Part shown: in pieces, positions 15,001 to 25,118 of the stretch
Layout: the number at the start of each line of letters is the position of its first letter
Position numbering within the stretch: the first letter of the stretch is position 1
Assembly (NCBI GenBank): GCA_021397835.1
Contig: JAJFZO010000230.1
Coordinates: 7,806,001-7,870,000 of the forward strand
DNA: 64,000 bases
Reading direction: 5' to 3'
Source of the DNA: Moringa oleifera
Lineage: Eukaryota > Streptophyta > Magnoliopsida > Brassicales > Moringaceae
Notes under the pieces: generated by a model
What the model was told of the DNA's origin: nothing
What the model saw: the letters and a program-made list of their open reading frames with translations, nothing else
Databases searched by the model: none
Program-made: the position numbers and the translations under genes

Positions 15001-16849
15001 GCATATCCTGGGAGTCAAAGTTACATATCATGACATTGAAGCTATTGATCCTGATTACTACAAGAATCTAAAGTGGATGCTTGAGGTAGGTGATGTGCAA
15101 ATTTCTTATGTGACGGTCTTGAGTGTCCTTCTACTTTTAGCATTGACAGTATCCCATTACTCCCATATCTATGTAAAAACAACTACCTAGTACATGTATG
15201 TGTATGTCTTTGTTTGCTATAATAGGTATATTCATCTCAGTTTATACCTCTTTACTTCTGCAGAATGATATAAGTGATGTTCTAGATCTTACTTTTAGCC
15301 TGGATGCGGATGAGGAAAAACTGATCTTATATGAGAGGACAGAGGTAATATTTCTCCCAGTTATCTCATGGCCTTTGACAATTGTAATATATCTTCTTGT
15401 CTTGACAGTTCTATTAAAATCATGCAGGTGACTGACCATGAACTAATCCCTGGTGGCCGTAACACCAAGGTTACTGAGGAGAATAAGCACCAATATGTAG
15501 ATCTTGTTGTTGAACATCGGTTAACAACTGCTATTCGTCCTCAAATAAATGCGTTTTTGGAAGGATTCAGTGAGCTAATTCCTAGAGATTTGATATCTAT
15601 TTTTAATGACAAGGAATTGGAACTATTGATCAGTGGTCTTCCGGATATTGATTGTAAGTGCCCTCGAAAACCTTTAATTCATCTGATGTAGAAAAACTTG
15701 GGCAAAGAAGGAAGTGACTCAATTCTGACAAGTAGTTTACTATAATGTTTTTCGCTCTTTCAGTGGACGACATGAGAGCAAATACCGAGTATTCTGGATA
15801 TAGTGCTGCATCTCCTGTTATCCAATGGTTCTGGGAGGTTGTTCAAGGGTTCAGCAAGGAGGACAAGGCCCGTCTTCTGCAGTTTGTGACTGGAACCTCA
15901 AAGGTAATGTGCTTTCTTGTTGGATTACAAACTGGACCTGTCTTATCATTTGTGAAACTAGTTCAGTGTCTTCTGTTATGTACAACCTTCACTTGGAAAA
16001 GGTTCCAAATATGACTGCTATTGATAATTACATCTTTGTGTGAAGCAGGGACTGAATATAGTCCGAGTAGTTTTTGAATTTTGAATTTCGTGTTGCCATT
16101 GACGCAGCTGATTTCTTCTGCCAGCTTAAAGCTTTCTTGTAGTTTTACATGTTTACACAAGGCTTGACAGTTGTCGTACTAACTATGACTTTGAAGTCGA
16201 TTTATGGTGTTTCCCACGTCTTGTTGTATATCTTTAAAGCATTTTGTAGAAATGTTTTAGTTGTGTGAAAATTCTGGACTATCTTTGCCGTTAGTGGGGC
16301 AAGTTTGGGTGACTGACTTCTCTTGGATGATGAAATGTCTACTTATTCTTGTAGCATGGCAAATCCTATAGATCGTATTCGTTTTTTGTGATAGCACTTG
16401 GAACTTGTTTGTTGGACTAGAGCTGTATGTGTATCTTAAAATATGTATTAAACCTTGTTACCATTTCATAAATTTGCAGGTTCCTTTGGAAGGCTTCAGT
16501 GCGCTTCAAGGAATCTCAGGCTCCCAGAAGTTTCAGATACACAAGGCTTATGGCAGCCCTGATCACTTGCCTTCTGCTCATACTTGGTAGTCCTTCATTC
16601 TTCTCTTGATTTTTTTATCATCTTACTTGTGGGTGGTCCCGGTTCCTAGGTTTTTCTTGAATTGCTTTACCTCCAGTTTCTTCAACTTAACTTTGTTGGG
16701 TGGTAGAATCGAACATTTACTCATGCAACTCACTTTGTTTTTGCAGTTTCAATCAATTGGATTTACCAGAGTATCCTTCTAAACAACATCTGGAGGAGAG
16801 ACTGTTACTTGCAATTCATGAAGGAAGTGAAGGATTTGGGTTTGGTTGA
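60..16849 (+). CDS. UPL1/UPL2: Giant HECT E3 ubiquitin-protein ligase, UPL1/UPL2 type
   Basis: HECT E3 ligases accept ubiquitin from an E2 enzyme on a cysteine and pass it to substrate. Coding exons: 60-155, 3134-3229, 3314-3520, 3705-10251, 10423-11525, 11610-11915, 11995-12199, 12627-12904, 13010-13305, 13745-14861, 14939-15085, 15264-15344, 15428-15653, 15764-15903, 16480-16586, 16747-16849. All join in frame to 3,684 residues, close to the roughly 3,680 of Arabidopsis UPL1/UPL2. In order: armadillo-like N-terminal region; UBA domain (about 1301-1343); UIM-like helix with [10 protein letters not shown] (about 1348-1365); Lys/Glu-rich stretch (about 1709-1738); very acidic stretch (about 2156-2235); two ubiquitin-binding repeats, [18 protein letters not shown] (from 2591) and [18 protein letters not shown] (from 2629); C-terminal HECT domain (about 3323-3684) with catalytic Cys3651 in [12 protein letters not shown]. 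Exon 4 alone encodes about 2,180 residues. UPL1 and UPL2 cannot be told apart by eye. Confidence 0.95.
156..3133 (+). other. Long first coding intron of the HECT ligase
   Basis: This 2,978-base intron separates codons 32 and 33. It starts GTGAGT and ends TTTGCAG. It is T-rich, and I see no conserved coding segment in it. Its only notable structure is an inverted repeat near 1901-1999, listed separately. Large first introns in plant housekeeping genes often carry expression-enhancing signals; nothing specific was identified here. Confidence 0.8.
1901..1999. repeat. Inverted repeat able to form a hairpin, in intron 1
   Basis: The arms are 1901-1926 and 1974-1999, 26 bases each with two mismatches, separated by a 47-base loop. 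The core of the left arm is TTGGACTTGGAGCTGCTCA and the right arm is its reverse complement. A shorter inverted match (GAGTTATGCTA near 1886-1896, complement near 2353-2365) lies outside it. It could be a remnant of a small inverted-repeat transposon or a miRNA-like foldback. No target-site duplication was established. Confidence 0.6.
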
Positions 16850-17664
16850 GAATTGAAGAGGGGCAGTTGTAATTGTGTAGATAATGTCTTAAAATGGTAT
16901 TTTGGAAATGAACTGGGAAGAAAGGGTAGATGTGAGATGTTGAGTTGATACATGTTCATAAACTGTACAGTCGCATATTGGCTATGGGAAATGTTTCTGG
17001 CAGTTTTAAAATTTGCCAAATCTGCCACTCTTCATCTTGTTTTTATTTATTTACCTTTTCTCGTCTGTCATTTCACCTTTAAAATATTATTGTGTTTAAC
17101 AGAGAAGTTTAACGACTCAGATTCCCTGTGTCTTGATAGTAGTTTATACAGTGCCTCCAGTTGCTTTGCCTGACATTCAAAAGGGCAGTATGTAGCTTTC
17201 TAATTTAATTTACAGATTGATCTCTATCACAAATTCTTGACTCAGTTCTAATTTCTACTGCATGCCTTATGTCCACAACTTTCGGTAATGACACCTTTAG
17301 TTAACCTTGTTCAAATGCATCTTTGACAAGAAGCAACCCATTGTCTTATAATTTCCTGTCAAGCTCCTGGGGGATTTAATGTCAGCATAAATAAATATTA
17401 TCTTTTAATAACCATATCATACTAACATGATTTCATAAAGTGAGATACATGCTTTGTAACACCTACATTGCTAACACTGTTCACTATAGTTTCCAGGAGA
17501 AAAATATGAAAGGAGAAAAAAACATCCAATATGCATGTAGCATCCTCAATGTATCAGTAAATAGCTTCAGTTGCACAGGTTTGGTTGGCTTTACAGTTCC
17601 GTCAAATGGCATTATGTTCCGCTGGCCAGCCCCTTACACTACAAGAAGACAAATTTTTGAGCAC
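16850..17664. other. Convergent intergenic region: 3' ends of HECT ligase and TFIIA-gamma
   Basis: These 815 bases separate the stop codons of two converging genes, so most of the region should be 3' untranslated sequence of one or the other. It is moderately AT-rich with no conserved reading frame. Exact polyadenylation sites could not be fixed by eye. Confidence 0.6.
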
Positions 17665-20078
17665 TTACTGGGAAAGTAGCTTTGAGTCACATGCCACTAT
17701 TTTCACTCGACCAACATTCTCTTGACATTCCTCATTCTTAAATATTGCATCTTGCAAGATGAAGGTCCAAACGTTGTCACAGAATCTGTAGGTGTGGAGA
17801 TGTCCCTGAAGAACAAAAAAATCAGAATACCAAAATGTAGGGTCAGTTTCCCAACTTTAATAACCGTTTCACACTGGACTAATAAACTGGAGATACGAAT
17901 AAGCAGAGACAAGTAGGTTTAACACTCATCACCTCAAGACTGAGCAAACACAACATGCATGCATTTGCATGCATGTCCACTGGAGTTCAAGTAAACAGGA
18001 AAAGAAAGAGCACTACTAATAGCTGCATACTAATTAAATCAAACATATAAATCATCTGATTGATAATGATTTCCATATATTTTTTCTATATACAACAAAT
18101 GATTATTGCTTCTGATTTAAAAAAGCAAAAAAAGACAATAGTCAATGCAAAATGTCAGAAGTCATCACGGTAAGATCCAAGAAAACAAGAGATATTGTAT
18201 AAAAGAACCTAGCAAGCTTGCATGTATATATAGATGATATAACAGACATCACGAAAGCTTGTTTACCAGTCTCCAAAACCTTATCATCATCACATGCATG
18301 TTAATAATTGCCTCCCAAACCAGTTTCACTCTTTAAAAGTATATTTCACTAGAAAGTTACTCCAACTAGTTGGCAAAGAGCATCCCAGAGGGTCAATTTA
18401 ATTATTAGCAGCACAAAACAAAAATGAAAAAAAGAAAATTAGGTGAGTTCAGGTACATCTTCCTTGTCATACTACCTAACTGCCCAGCATTTCTATCTAA
18501 AGTGCTTTTTATGGTAGTGTATCTGTAAGCATTTAATGATTCCAAAAGTTGGCCAGTTAAGAAAAACTATGTACAAACAAGCTCCCATAGCTCATTGTTA
18601 GGTCACCCGTTTAGTATGCGGGTGCTCTTGAGCTCAACTCCCAATGAGAGCAATTAAGTTTATCATTTTCTGATGAAAAAATGTGACTGAAGATTGAAAT
18701 CTCCCCTCATAAGCAGTGTTGACTTAAAAAGATTGCAACCAACAATTCACCACTAATTTACATGTTGCACATTAATTAAATAAAATTAACCACAACCATG
18801 AGTCACATTTCACTCTATGAAAAAGCATGGCCATGAGTTCCTCTTCCTTCAACAAATAAAGCATCACAGTACCAAGTTAAATTTCATATGCCTTTTTTCT
18901 CAATTCATATGTAATGGTTTGACTTAATCACAAAATACACAAATATCTAGGAGAACGTTATAAAGATGTGATTTCTCCTGTCTGAATTCCTTCCCAAAAT
19001 TTCCATTGACATTTCATTTAGGAAAATATAAGGCGTAATAAATGTTCAAATTTCTAATGCTCAACACAACATTTATTTGGGAACACATATAAGTGAATGA
19101 GCTTTATTGTAATCCGGTGTGGAAGGAACAAGGAAAAAGTAGAATCTCCTCACTTTCCAACTGTCTTTAAAAACCATGGATGCTTCCTTCCCCCTCCCCC
19201 CCGGGCCCCCCAAAAAAGAAAAAAAATCAAGCAGGCATAGCTTCATCATAAATGCAGTTTCGTCAGACAAAAATTAAAGCATGATGAGCAAAGAGGCTTA
19301 ATTTGTCAGCTTCAGGTAAAATAAGCTTCTAGTAAGCTAAAATAATGTGGTTATCTCAGAATCTATCTGCTGTATAACCACTCAGAAGAATGTTTTTCTT
19401 GATTGTCTTTTTCACGTCAAACGACAGAAGGAAATAGGAAGATAGCATTCAGCCACAAATGGAGCCCCAAAAACTGATGCACAATAACCTTCTTTAAACA
19501 TACATTTATGTTCAGATATCTCTATATATGTGTACATATATTAAAACACATGCGAACTTGAGGAATATAACATGCCACTTCCAATGTGAGAAGCTATCTC
19601 CTAAACATAAATATCATCAAACATGCCCCTGTAGACAACTGGTTTTGCTAATCTGTCCAATTTGCATTAAGAAAGTATGAATTTAACATAAGCTATAGCA
19701 GTAAGAGTATGAACCATCAAATGGAATGTAATGGTATAAACAAAGGCATGAAACTAGCATCCGCCAACTATTCTTGATTTTCAGGGGAAGTAATTTTGAT
19801 CACGCATAAACTATCAAAATTCAATCATAACTTTGATATTTATACCTGCCGAGTATTCAAAATATAAGCCTACACCGTTCTAAAGTCCCAAGAACCTCAG
19901 CTCCGCAAAATACTACCATAACCAACAAGCAATAAACCATACAACCATGATTCTGCATTACCTTAATCGAAACCTTGCTCTTCACTTGAGTCTCCAGAGC
20001 TTCAGTCATAGACTAAAAAAAGAAAAGGAACAAAAATGAAATAAACAAATCTTTTTTTTTTTTTTTTTGTGGGAGAAG

Positions 20079-20116
<38 letters not shown>

Positions 20117-20289
20117 AGGGCAGTCAGGATAAATGAGCCAAATACAGAACTTAAGAATACCTTGTCGAACTGGACAAGGACTTGGATGGCGAGCTCAGGA
20201 CTGAGAGTACCGCTCTGGACCATCTCATCCAAGGTCTCGGTCAGGCACATGCCGATCGTCGACCTCCTATACAGCTCGAACGTCGCCAT
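17665..20289 (-). CDS. TFIIA-S: Transcription initiation factor IIA gamma (small) subunit
   Basis: TFIIA binds TBP on the core promoter and stabilises the RNA polymerase II pre-initiation complex in the nucleus. Three coding exons on the minus strand: 20289-20161 (43 codons), 20012-19962 (17 codons) and 17805-17665 (46 codons plus stop), all joined in phase 0. The product has 106 residues, the usual plant length. It opens [20 protein letters not shown] and continues with [15 protein letters not shown], then [17 protein letters not shown]. The C-terminal beta part includes [15 protein letters not shown] and ends [14 protein letters not shown] further intron probably lies in the leader, with an acceptor CAG ten bases before the ATG and a donor GTAAT near 20489. 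Introns of 148 and 2,156 bases separate the coding exons. Confidence 0.96.
17953..17976. repeat. Perfect palindrome of RY (CATGCA) motifs
   Basis: Two perfect 11-base arms, ACATGCATGCA and its reverse complement, flank a TT centre. The site lies in the long second intron of the TFIIA-gamma gene, close to its last exon. CATGCA is the RY element recognised by plant B3-domain factors such as ABI3/FUS3, but function at an intronic site is unknown. Confidence 0.7.
18581..18652 (+). tRNA. tRNA-Thr(AGU)-like sequence, probably a decaying gene or SINE head
   Basis: A cloverleaf can be read over 72 bases. The acceptor arms GCTCCCA and TGAGAGC pair in 6 of 7 positions. The D arm begins GCTC but closes with GGTC instead of GAGC. 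The anticodon stem CCCGT/GCGGG holds the 7-base loop TTAGTAT with anticodon AGT. The T stem TTGAG/CCCAA has one mismatch, and its loop is CTCAACT, so the usual T54 is C. A run TTTT occurs about 15 bases downstream. The layout is that of a eukaryotic tRNA-Thr, but the mismatches and weak B box suggest it is not functional. It is antisense within TFIIA-gamma intron 2. Confidence 0.5.
20052..20115. repeat. T17 run followed by a 34-base uninterrupted G tract
   Basis: On the plus strand, 17 T residues at 20052-20068 are followed by a short GGGAGAAGGGA linker and then 34 consecutive G at 20082-20115. Both lie in the 148-base first coding intron of TFIIA-gamma, whose transcript would carry a C34 tract. 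Long G tracts can fold into quadruplexes and are unstable in length, so the exact count may differ between individuals or assemblies. Confidence 0.9.
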
Positions 20290-20888
20290 TCCTCGCGATC
20301 TGTCAGTACATACAAATATACGAACACTGTTAGTCATGAATTTCAAGATTCACACAAAGAGTGAGACTCGATCAAAGACTCGAACAAATTTTACAAGAGA
20401 TTGTCGAAACAGAAACAGTAACCGAATCTGATGAGCGAGAGGGATAAGTTGATTAAACGAAACGAATAGAGTAACAAAATTACGAATTACAGGCGACGTT
20501 GAGAGGATTAGTGTTGTTGTGTAGCTTGGTTGAACGTTTGCTCTCGATGGATTTTTTTTTATTTTTTGAGCGGAGAGAATTGGGGGCTTTTTATACCCTA
20601 GCTTTTGTAGAAGAGGGTATATATAGCAGCGACAAATTGGAAAATATGTGAAATTACTGGTTTACCCAACTTAAGATAGCCTTTCTCTTCTGTTGCGTTT
20701 TGCCGCCGAACTCCCATCGTTTTACGTATAAGCCCACGAGTAAACGGTCCTGAACCTTCCACGGGAGCTGAAACGTGGGTGGCCATGGGGCTGCCACTTA
20801 CAGGAAAAGGGTAGAGAGGTGTAACCTGAATGCCGCTTTCAGTTCTTTTTCTTCCCCGTGCTCTCTACTGTGCAACTAATCGGGGACA

Positions 20889-20920
<32 letters not shown>
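20290..20920. promoter_or_regulatory. Divergent promoter between TFIIA-gamma and a small gene
   Basis: Start codons at 20289 (minus) and 20921 (plus) face away from each other with 631 bases between, including a TFIIA-gamma leader intron on the left. For the minus-strand gene, TATATATA at about 20619-20628 is a plausible TATA box. For the plus-strand gene, TATAAG near 20731 is a candidate, immediately followed by a site II element (TGGGCT on the complement), typical of TCP-controlled housekeeping genes. An ACGTGG core is near 20774. None of these is proven. Confidence 0.5.
20895..20920. repeat. (AG)13 microsatellite in the 5' leader of the small gene
   Basis: Thirteen AG units run directly up to the chosen ATG at 20921. 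GA/CT repeats are common in plant 5' leaders and can bind GAGA-type BBR/BPC factors. Translated in frame from an upstream ATG at 20858 it would give an Arg-Glu repeat, which is why that earlier start was rejected. Confidence 0.9.
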
Positions 20921-20925
<5 letters not shown>

Positions 20926-21270
20926 AGAGATAAGCTCTTCGTCACCGCCGTCAACAACCATCAGAAATAGAGATCAAGAAACGTCAGCGACGTCCAGCAT
21001 GAAGCAGGATTGCTTGTTCTTCACTGTTTCGTTGCAGGAGGGGCTTCGCCATGTGAAAGCCTTCCTTGTCGGTCAGGTATAGAGCGTCACCAGTTAGGTT
21101 TTATGTGTTCGTTAGAAGACTTCTTTACTCGTTTCTTGGAGCAGGCAAAGAAGTTAACAGCGAGGAACGAGAAGGAAGCCACCGAGGCTGACCTGCAGAC
21201 GGCCAAAATGCAAGTCGAAGCTACAGATCATGCCGAGAATGCCAAAAACAAACTCAATAAATCTGTTTGA
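20921..21270 (+). CDS. Small plant protein of unknown function, 93 residues
   Basis: Two exons, 20921-21076 and 21145-21270, flank a 68-base intron with GT and AG ends. They join in phase 0 to 93 residues. The N-terminus is Ser/Thr-rich (MEEISSSSPPSTTIRN). A central hydrophobic-amphipathic stretch reads CLFFTVSLQEGLRHVKAFLVGQ, and the C-terminal 41 residues are charged and Ala-rich (AKKLTARNEKEATEADLQTA), probably one long helix. No signal peptide, transmembrane segment or catalytic motif is evident. The intron falls exactly between the central and helical parts. The pattern looks like a conserved small plant family, but I cannot name it or give a function. It shares a divergent promoter with TFIIA-gamma and converges on lyase copy A. 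Confidence 0.7.
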
Positions 21271-21602
21271 ACTCCTACGAATTGTGTTTCTCTTGATTTC
21301 AAATGGTAATCAAGTGTTTCTTCTTCAGGTTGTGATGTTTCAATCTCTTGCAATTGTTAAGACACTCATCAACGAAATTTTCTTTTCGGGTTCGACAAAC
21401 AGCAGCATTTTATTTTTCCCTCCCAAATTTTCTGGCCTGCAGAAAGCTTGAAAACGGCCTATTGGTTTGACTGGATTGTTGTTTCTAATCTCATTGACTC
21501 GAAAGTAAAAACCCAACATTATCACTGAGCCTGTCTTTTTCAATTGGGCCTCAAAATCATATAGTGCTTTACATTTCAATGGACAACAAGATCAAAGAAG
21601 AT
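21271..21602. other. Convergent gap between the small gene and lyase copy A
   Basis: These 332 bases should hold the 3' untranslated sequences of both neighbours. I see no coding or structured feature in them. Confidence 0.6.
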
Positions 21603-24600
21603 TCAGTGTTTCTCGTTGGATTCAGAAGATGGGGGACCTTCCAAACGGATGTAGTCATACATAACGCCTTGGAAAGCACTGGTGTTCATGGACTGTGTCA
21701 AAAAGATACTGTTGTCCCCTTCTGCTAGATCTGCTCCTGGAACCTGTATGTTGAAAAGCCTGTATAGCCCATGGATTCCATGTCTGGTGATTGTGTTGTC
21801 ATGTCCAATTACACCGGTTGTAAACAGAGGAGGATTTGCTTTTGGGTCATTGACCCTGACCTGCAGCAAGAAGGCTCAGTGTCTTAAGTGTTAAATTCTC
21901 ATAATAAGCTAACCATTTTCAGAGAAAATGTGGGGATCTTTGAGCTGGGTACCTGCAATTCTGCAACATTTGCAGTCGCTAATGCTAATCGAAGTGTGTA
22001 AGTTTCAGTTTTTTTGACTTTGTCGAGTTTAAACTTGATTTCCCATGTGGTTCCTTGGAATTTGTCAATGTCAATCTTCCTGTAAAGTGCCCGTAATGCT
22101 TTGTTATTGTAAATAATGTCAGTGTCATAAGAAAGAAGAGCCATGGGAGTAGCTAGACCTTGTAACTTGAGCAAAGAACCAATCTTTCTTGTAGTCACTA
22201 ATGCCAACAGTGTAAACTAAGTCTCCATCCGGGTATAAATCTGCATATCTTTCCCAGAGTCCGTACTGTCTGAACCTAGACTCATACAAGAAAATAAGCA
22301 AGAATTTGCGAATTAGCCTGTGAATTATTGAATTAGAGGCTTCTCTAATCATCTTAACCCATCACTTCAGCGGTTTTCAGTCTTAAAAGTGTAAACTAGA
22401 GGAGCTAACCTGTCTGGATGATTGATGTAAAGCTTGTTAATGTACATTGGATCAGGATCCGGGACATAGAATTCTGCAGCAGAACGATCAGGGATGCCTA
22501 TTTCCCACAACGTTGGTCCAGCTCTTGGAGGTTCGTATACAAGATCACCGACATCAATGTCACAACCTGTTTGAAATCATTCAAATGTAATGCCAAAGTA
22601 TATTAACTGCAAGAATTTCAGACAAGAAAGTTTGGAAACAAGACCTGGTGTTATGGTAATAAGAGTTTCATATCGGTAATCCCCAGTGAAACCAGGAACC
22701 CATGCATAAAGATTGTAGTCACCAGGCCTTATATCATTGATCATGAAGTACCCATCTGCATCTACTTTTGCCCAGAATTGATATCCCTGATGTGAAGTTA
22801 AGCTCATCAGAATGAACCCAGATATGATCTAAGATGCTAAGATACTTGAGTTTTGAAGTTAATTTCTATGTGTTAAAACATGTTAATGGCTCAGATATTC
22901 ACCTTACATTCTGTCTGCCATGAACCAGCATCTCCCGGGGGAGCCAATCCCACATAGGCACCATTTGCTGGTTATTATTGCAAGGAAATCAAAGCTTAGA
23001 TGTTTAAGAAGATGAGTTTTGGCATTTAACCTGTTCTTTAGCATCTTCCCACAGTGAAAGAGGGTCACCATTGTTATCTATCAAAGAATTAACATAGATA
23101 AAGACAGGCCCAAAAACTTTCTTCCATGGCTCTCCTGCTTTGAGTTTCAGCACCATATCCTCTCCCGCATAATGAGCACTAAGAAACATCTGCTTCGAAG
23201 AATTTTTGATCGATTAGCGGGATGCTCAAGGTGGTAGACAGAGACACCTGTCCATCTGAGGGTATATATTGAGTGCTTTTTTCTTGCAAGCATGACTACT
23301 TACAGCAAGATTGGTCGGACGAACATGAGAAGTAAGGTTTTGTTTGAGAGGTCCACCGGATCTGAACTCATTGCTTGGAGTGATCTGCCAAAATCCAGTT
23401 GGTGGATCAAAGCAAATCCATCCATGAACCTGAAGATCTTTGTTTTCACAGGAGTACTGGTACTTTATCATCCACCTGCATGCATATTGCTAGTGATCCA
23501 AGCTCAAAATGACTGGTACATATTTCATGCTTAGTTAATACACTTGGTTTCAAAAAGTCAATTCAGATTTAACGTTACCTCTCCTTTAAACTCTGGTTCC
23601 ACAGGATGAACAAGTAGGACAGCTTCCGGGAAAGCTAGGGTTCTACCTCTTCTCCGTAACCGGTCCTCTGGTAAGGGCATGCGTCTCTGCCTGTTATCTG
23701 CTATTGCCATATACTGAAACCTGTGTTGCCCATCATACACGAATCCAGCTTGAAGCTTAGATTACACTTCAATGGACGATTTAATCATACAGTAAGAATG
23801 AATGAGGTCCAGAGGCCGCTTCGTTTACTTGTCTTTTCTAAGCTTGAAGACTATCCTGGTTTGGGGCATGTTAAAGGCAGGCCACTCCTTCAGGTGCTCG
23901 TAGATGGCGTAGGAGTAGAACCCGAAGGAGTCACGAAGCATTATAAACCTGAAAAATCATAGCGATCGTGAATCTGTTAACATATTCATCGAGCAAACAT
24001 GCATAGTTCTACAGGACTTAATGAAGTGGGCAAATGCCTTTTGTCTATGTTAAGGGGAGCAAGCTTCCCCTCCAGTGAGGGACTCCATGTTCTTGAGAAA
24101 GATATCTCTGCTTGTTCCTCACTTTCCATTATTACAGTAAAACTTGTCCCTTTAATCCTGCAAATCAAGATATGATTTCACTTCACATTAATACATTGTT
24201 TAGTTCATCAAACAAAGTTAATAAAAAGCAGATAATTTTCTCTTACACGTAGGAAGTTCCTGTTGTTCCAGTCATTCCTTCTTGGCTCCAAACAAGGTCC
24301 CAATATCTACACATGATCAGAAGTAGAATTAATCCATTGATCTAGCCATTGAACAGACATAGGTTGATAGAATGTATATTTTTTAAAAAAAATGAAAAAG
24401 GTGAAGTACGTACCCTCTGTTATCTTCTTGGTTACGAACTTCAAGCAAGTTGTCGATGCCATTGTATCGCACTCCAGTGACAATGCCCTCTGGTTTTGAA
24501 ATGGTGACTTGGAGTATTCCATTATCCATCACCACCTTTGCATCCAAGAAAACGGATCAATTAACATAACATGCCATTTTTTAATTAAGTACCAGCTCTT

Positions 24601-25118
24601 AACCTTCATGAAGTTTATAAATTAAATCTTTTACGAACTTCTAGCCAATATTAATATATATATATATATATGTATGTATAATGCTATCTAAAAATATTAA
24701 AATTGTGATGGAGATAGGTGGAAAGTGAGTTCTTATAGAGTTGTAATTCTGTTGATGAGATCTGCCAAAAGGCAACAATCAAAGCGGCATCGCAAAGTGA
24801 TTGACGGACGGATTACCGTTCAAACTATAAACTTTATCAAATTCATTCTCTAATTAACTTGAGCATTGGCGAATATATCAAGAGCCTTGTGACACTGTCT
24901 TTTGACGTTTCTTTTTTTACATATTTCATCAACTCATTCACAACTGTAAGAAACTATCTTTCATGTATTTTCATTTCAATCTATTTACTATTCTTCAGAT
25001 AATATCAACGTCAAAGAAACATTATATAAAAAAGAATGAGAGAGAAAAGTCAAAGGACTATGCAAAATTGATTTACATAATGGTCTTCAATACGCAACTG
25101 CACGGCACGAGCTGACAT
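21603..25118 (-). pseudogene. Rhamnogalacturonan lyase copy A, damaged (PL4 family)
   Basis: Recognisable exons, high to low: 25118-25077, 24535-24414, 24306-24247, 24157-24038, 23948-23829, 23720-23579, 23475-23304, 23189-23031, remnant 22967-22903, 22786-22645, 22566-22410, 22275-22159, 22079-21953, 21860-21603. It starts MSARAVQLRIEDHY with no leader. A TATA-like run 60-75 bases upstream leaves little room for an extra first exon. Three defects are visible against copies B-E. The exon carrying EVQSWPYSFPASEDF is absent, with only a 63-base gap where it should be. The next exon has lost its 5' end and shows two TAA codons in its own frame. Exon 23475-23304 has one extra base. The exon ending at 24038 uses a GC donor. 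Skipping the remnant exon and using an AG 13 bases downstream would restore an open 574-residue model, so a shortened product is possible. Confidence 0.7.
24653..24671. repeat. (TA)n microsatellite in copy A intron 1
   Basis: An uninterrupted TA run leading into TGTATGTATA lies in the intron between the first and second exons of lyase copy A. It is a simple repeat with no further inferred role. Confidence 0.8.

Noticed and set aside
20069..20431. Gly-rich open frame over the poly-G tract on the plus strand
   Set aside because: The Gly run is only the translated G34 tract, and the rest is antisense to the TFIIA-gamma first exon.
20858..20920. Earlier ATG for the small gene, adding an Arg-Glu repeat
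   Set aside because: The extra residues are the translated AG microsatellite in the leader. The ATG at 20921 starts a normal plant-like N-terminus.
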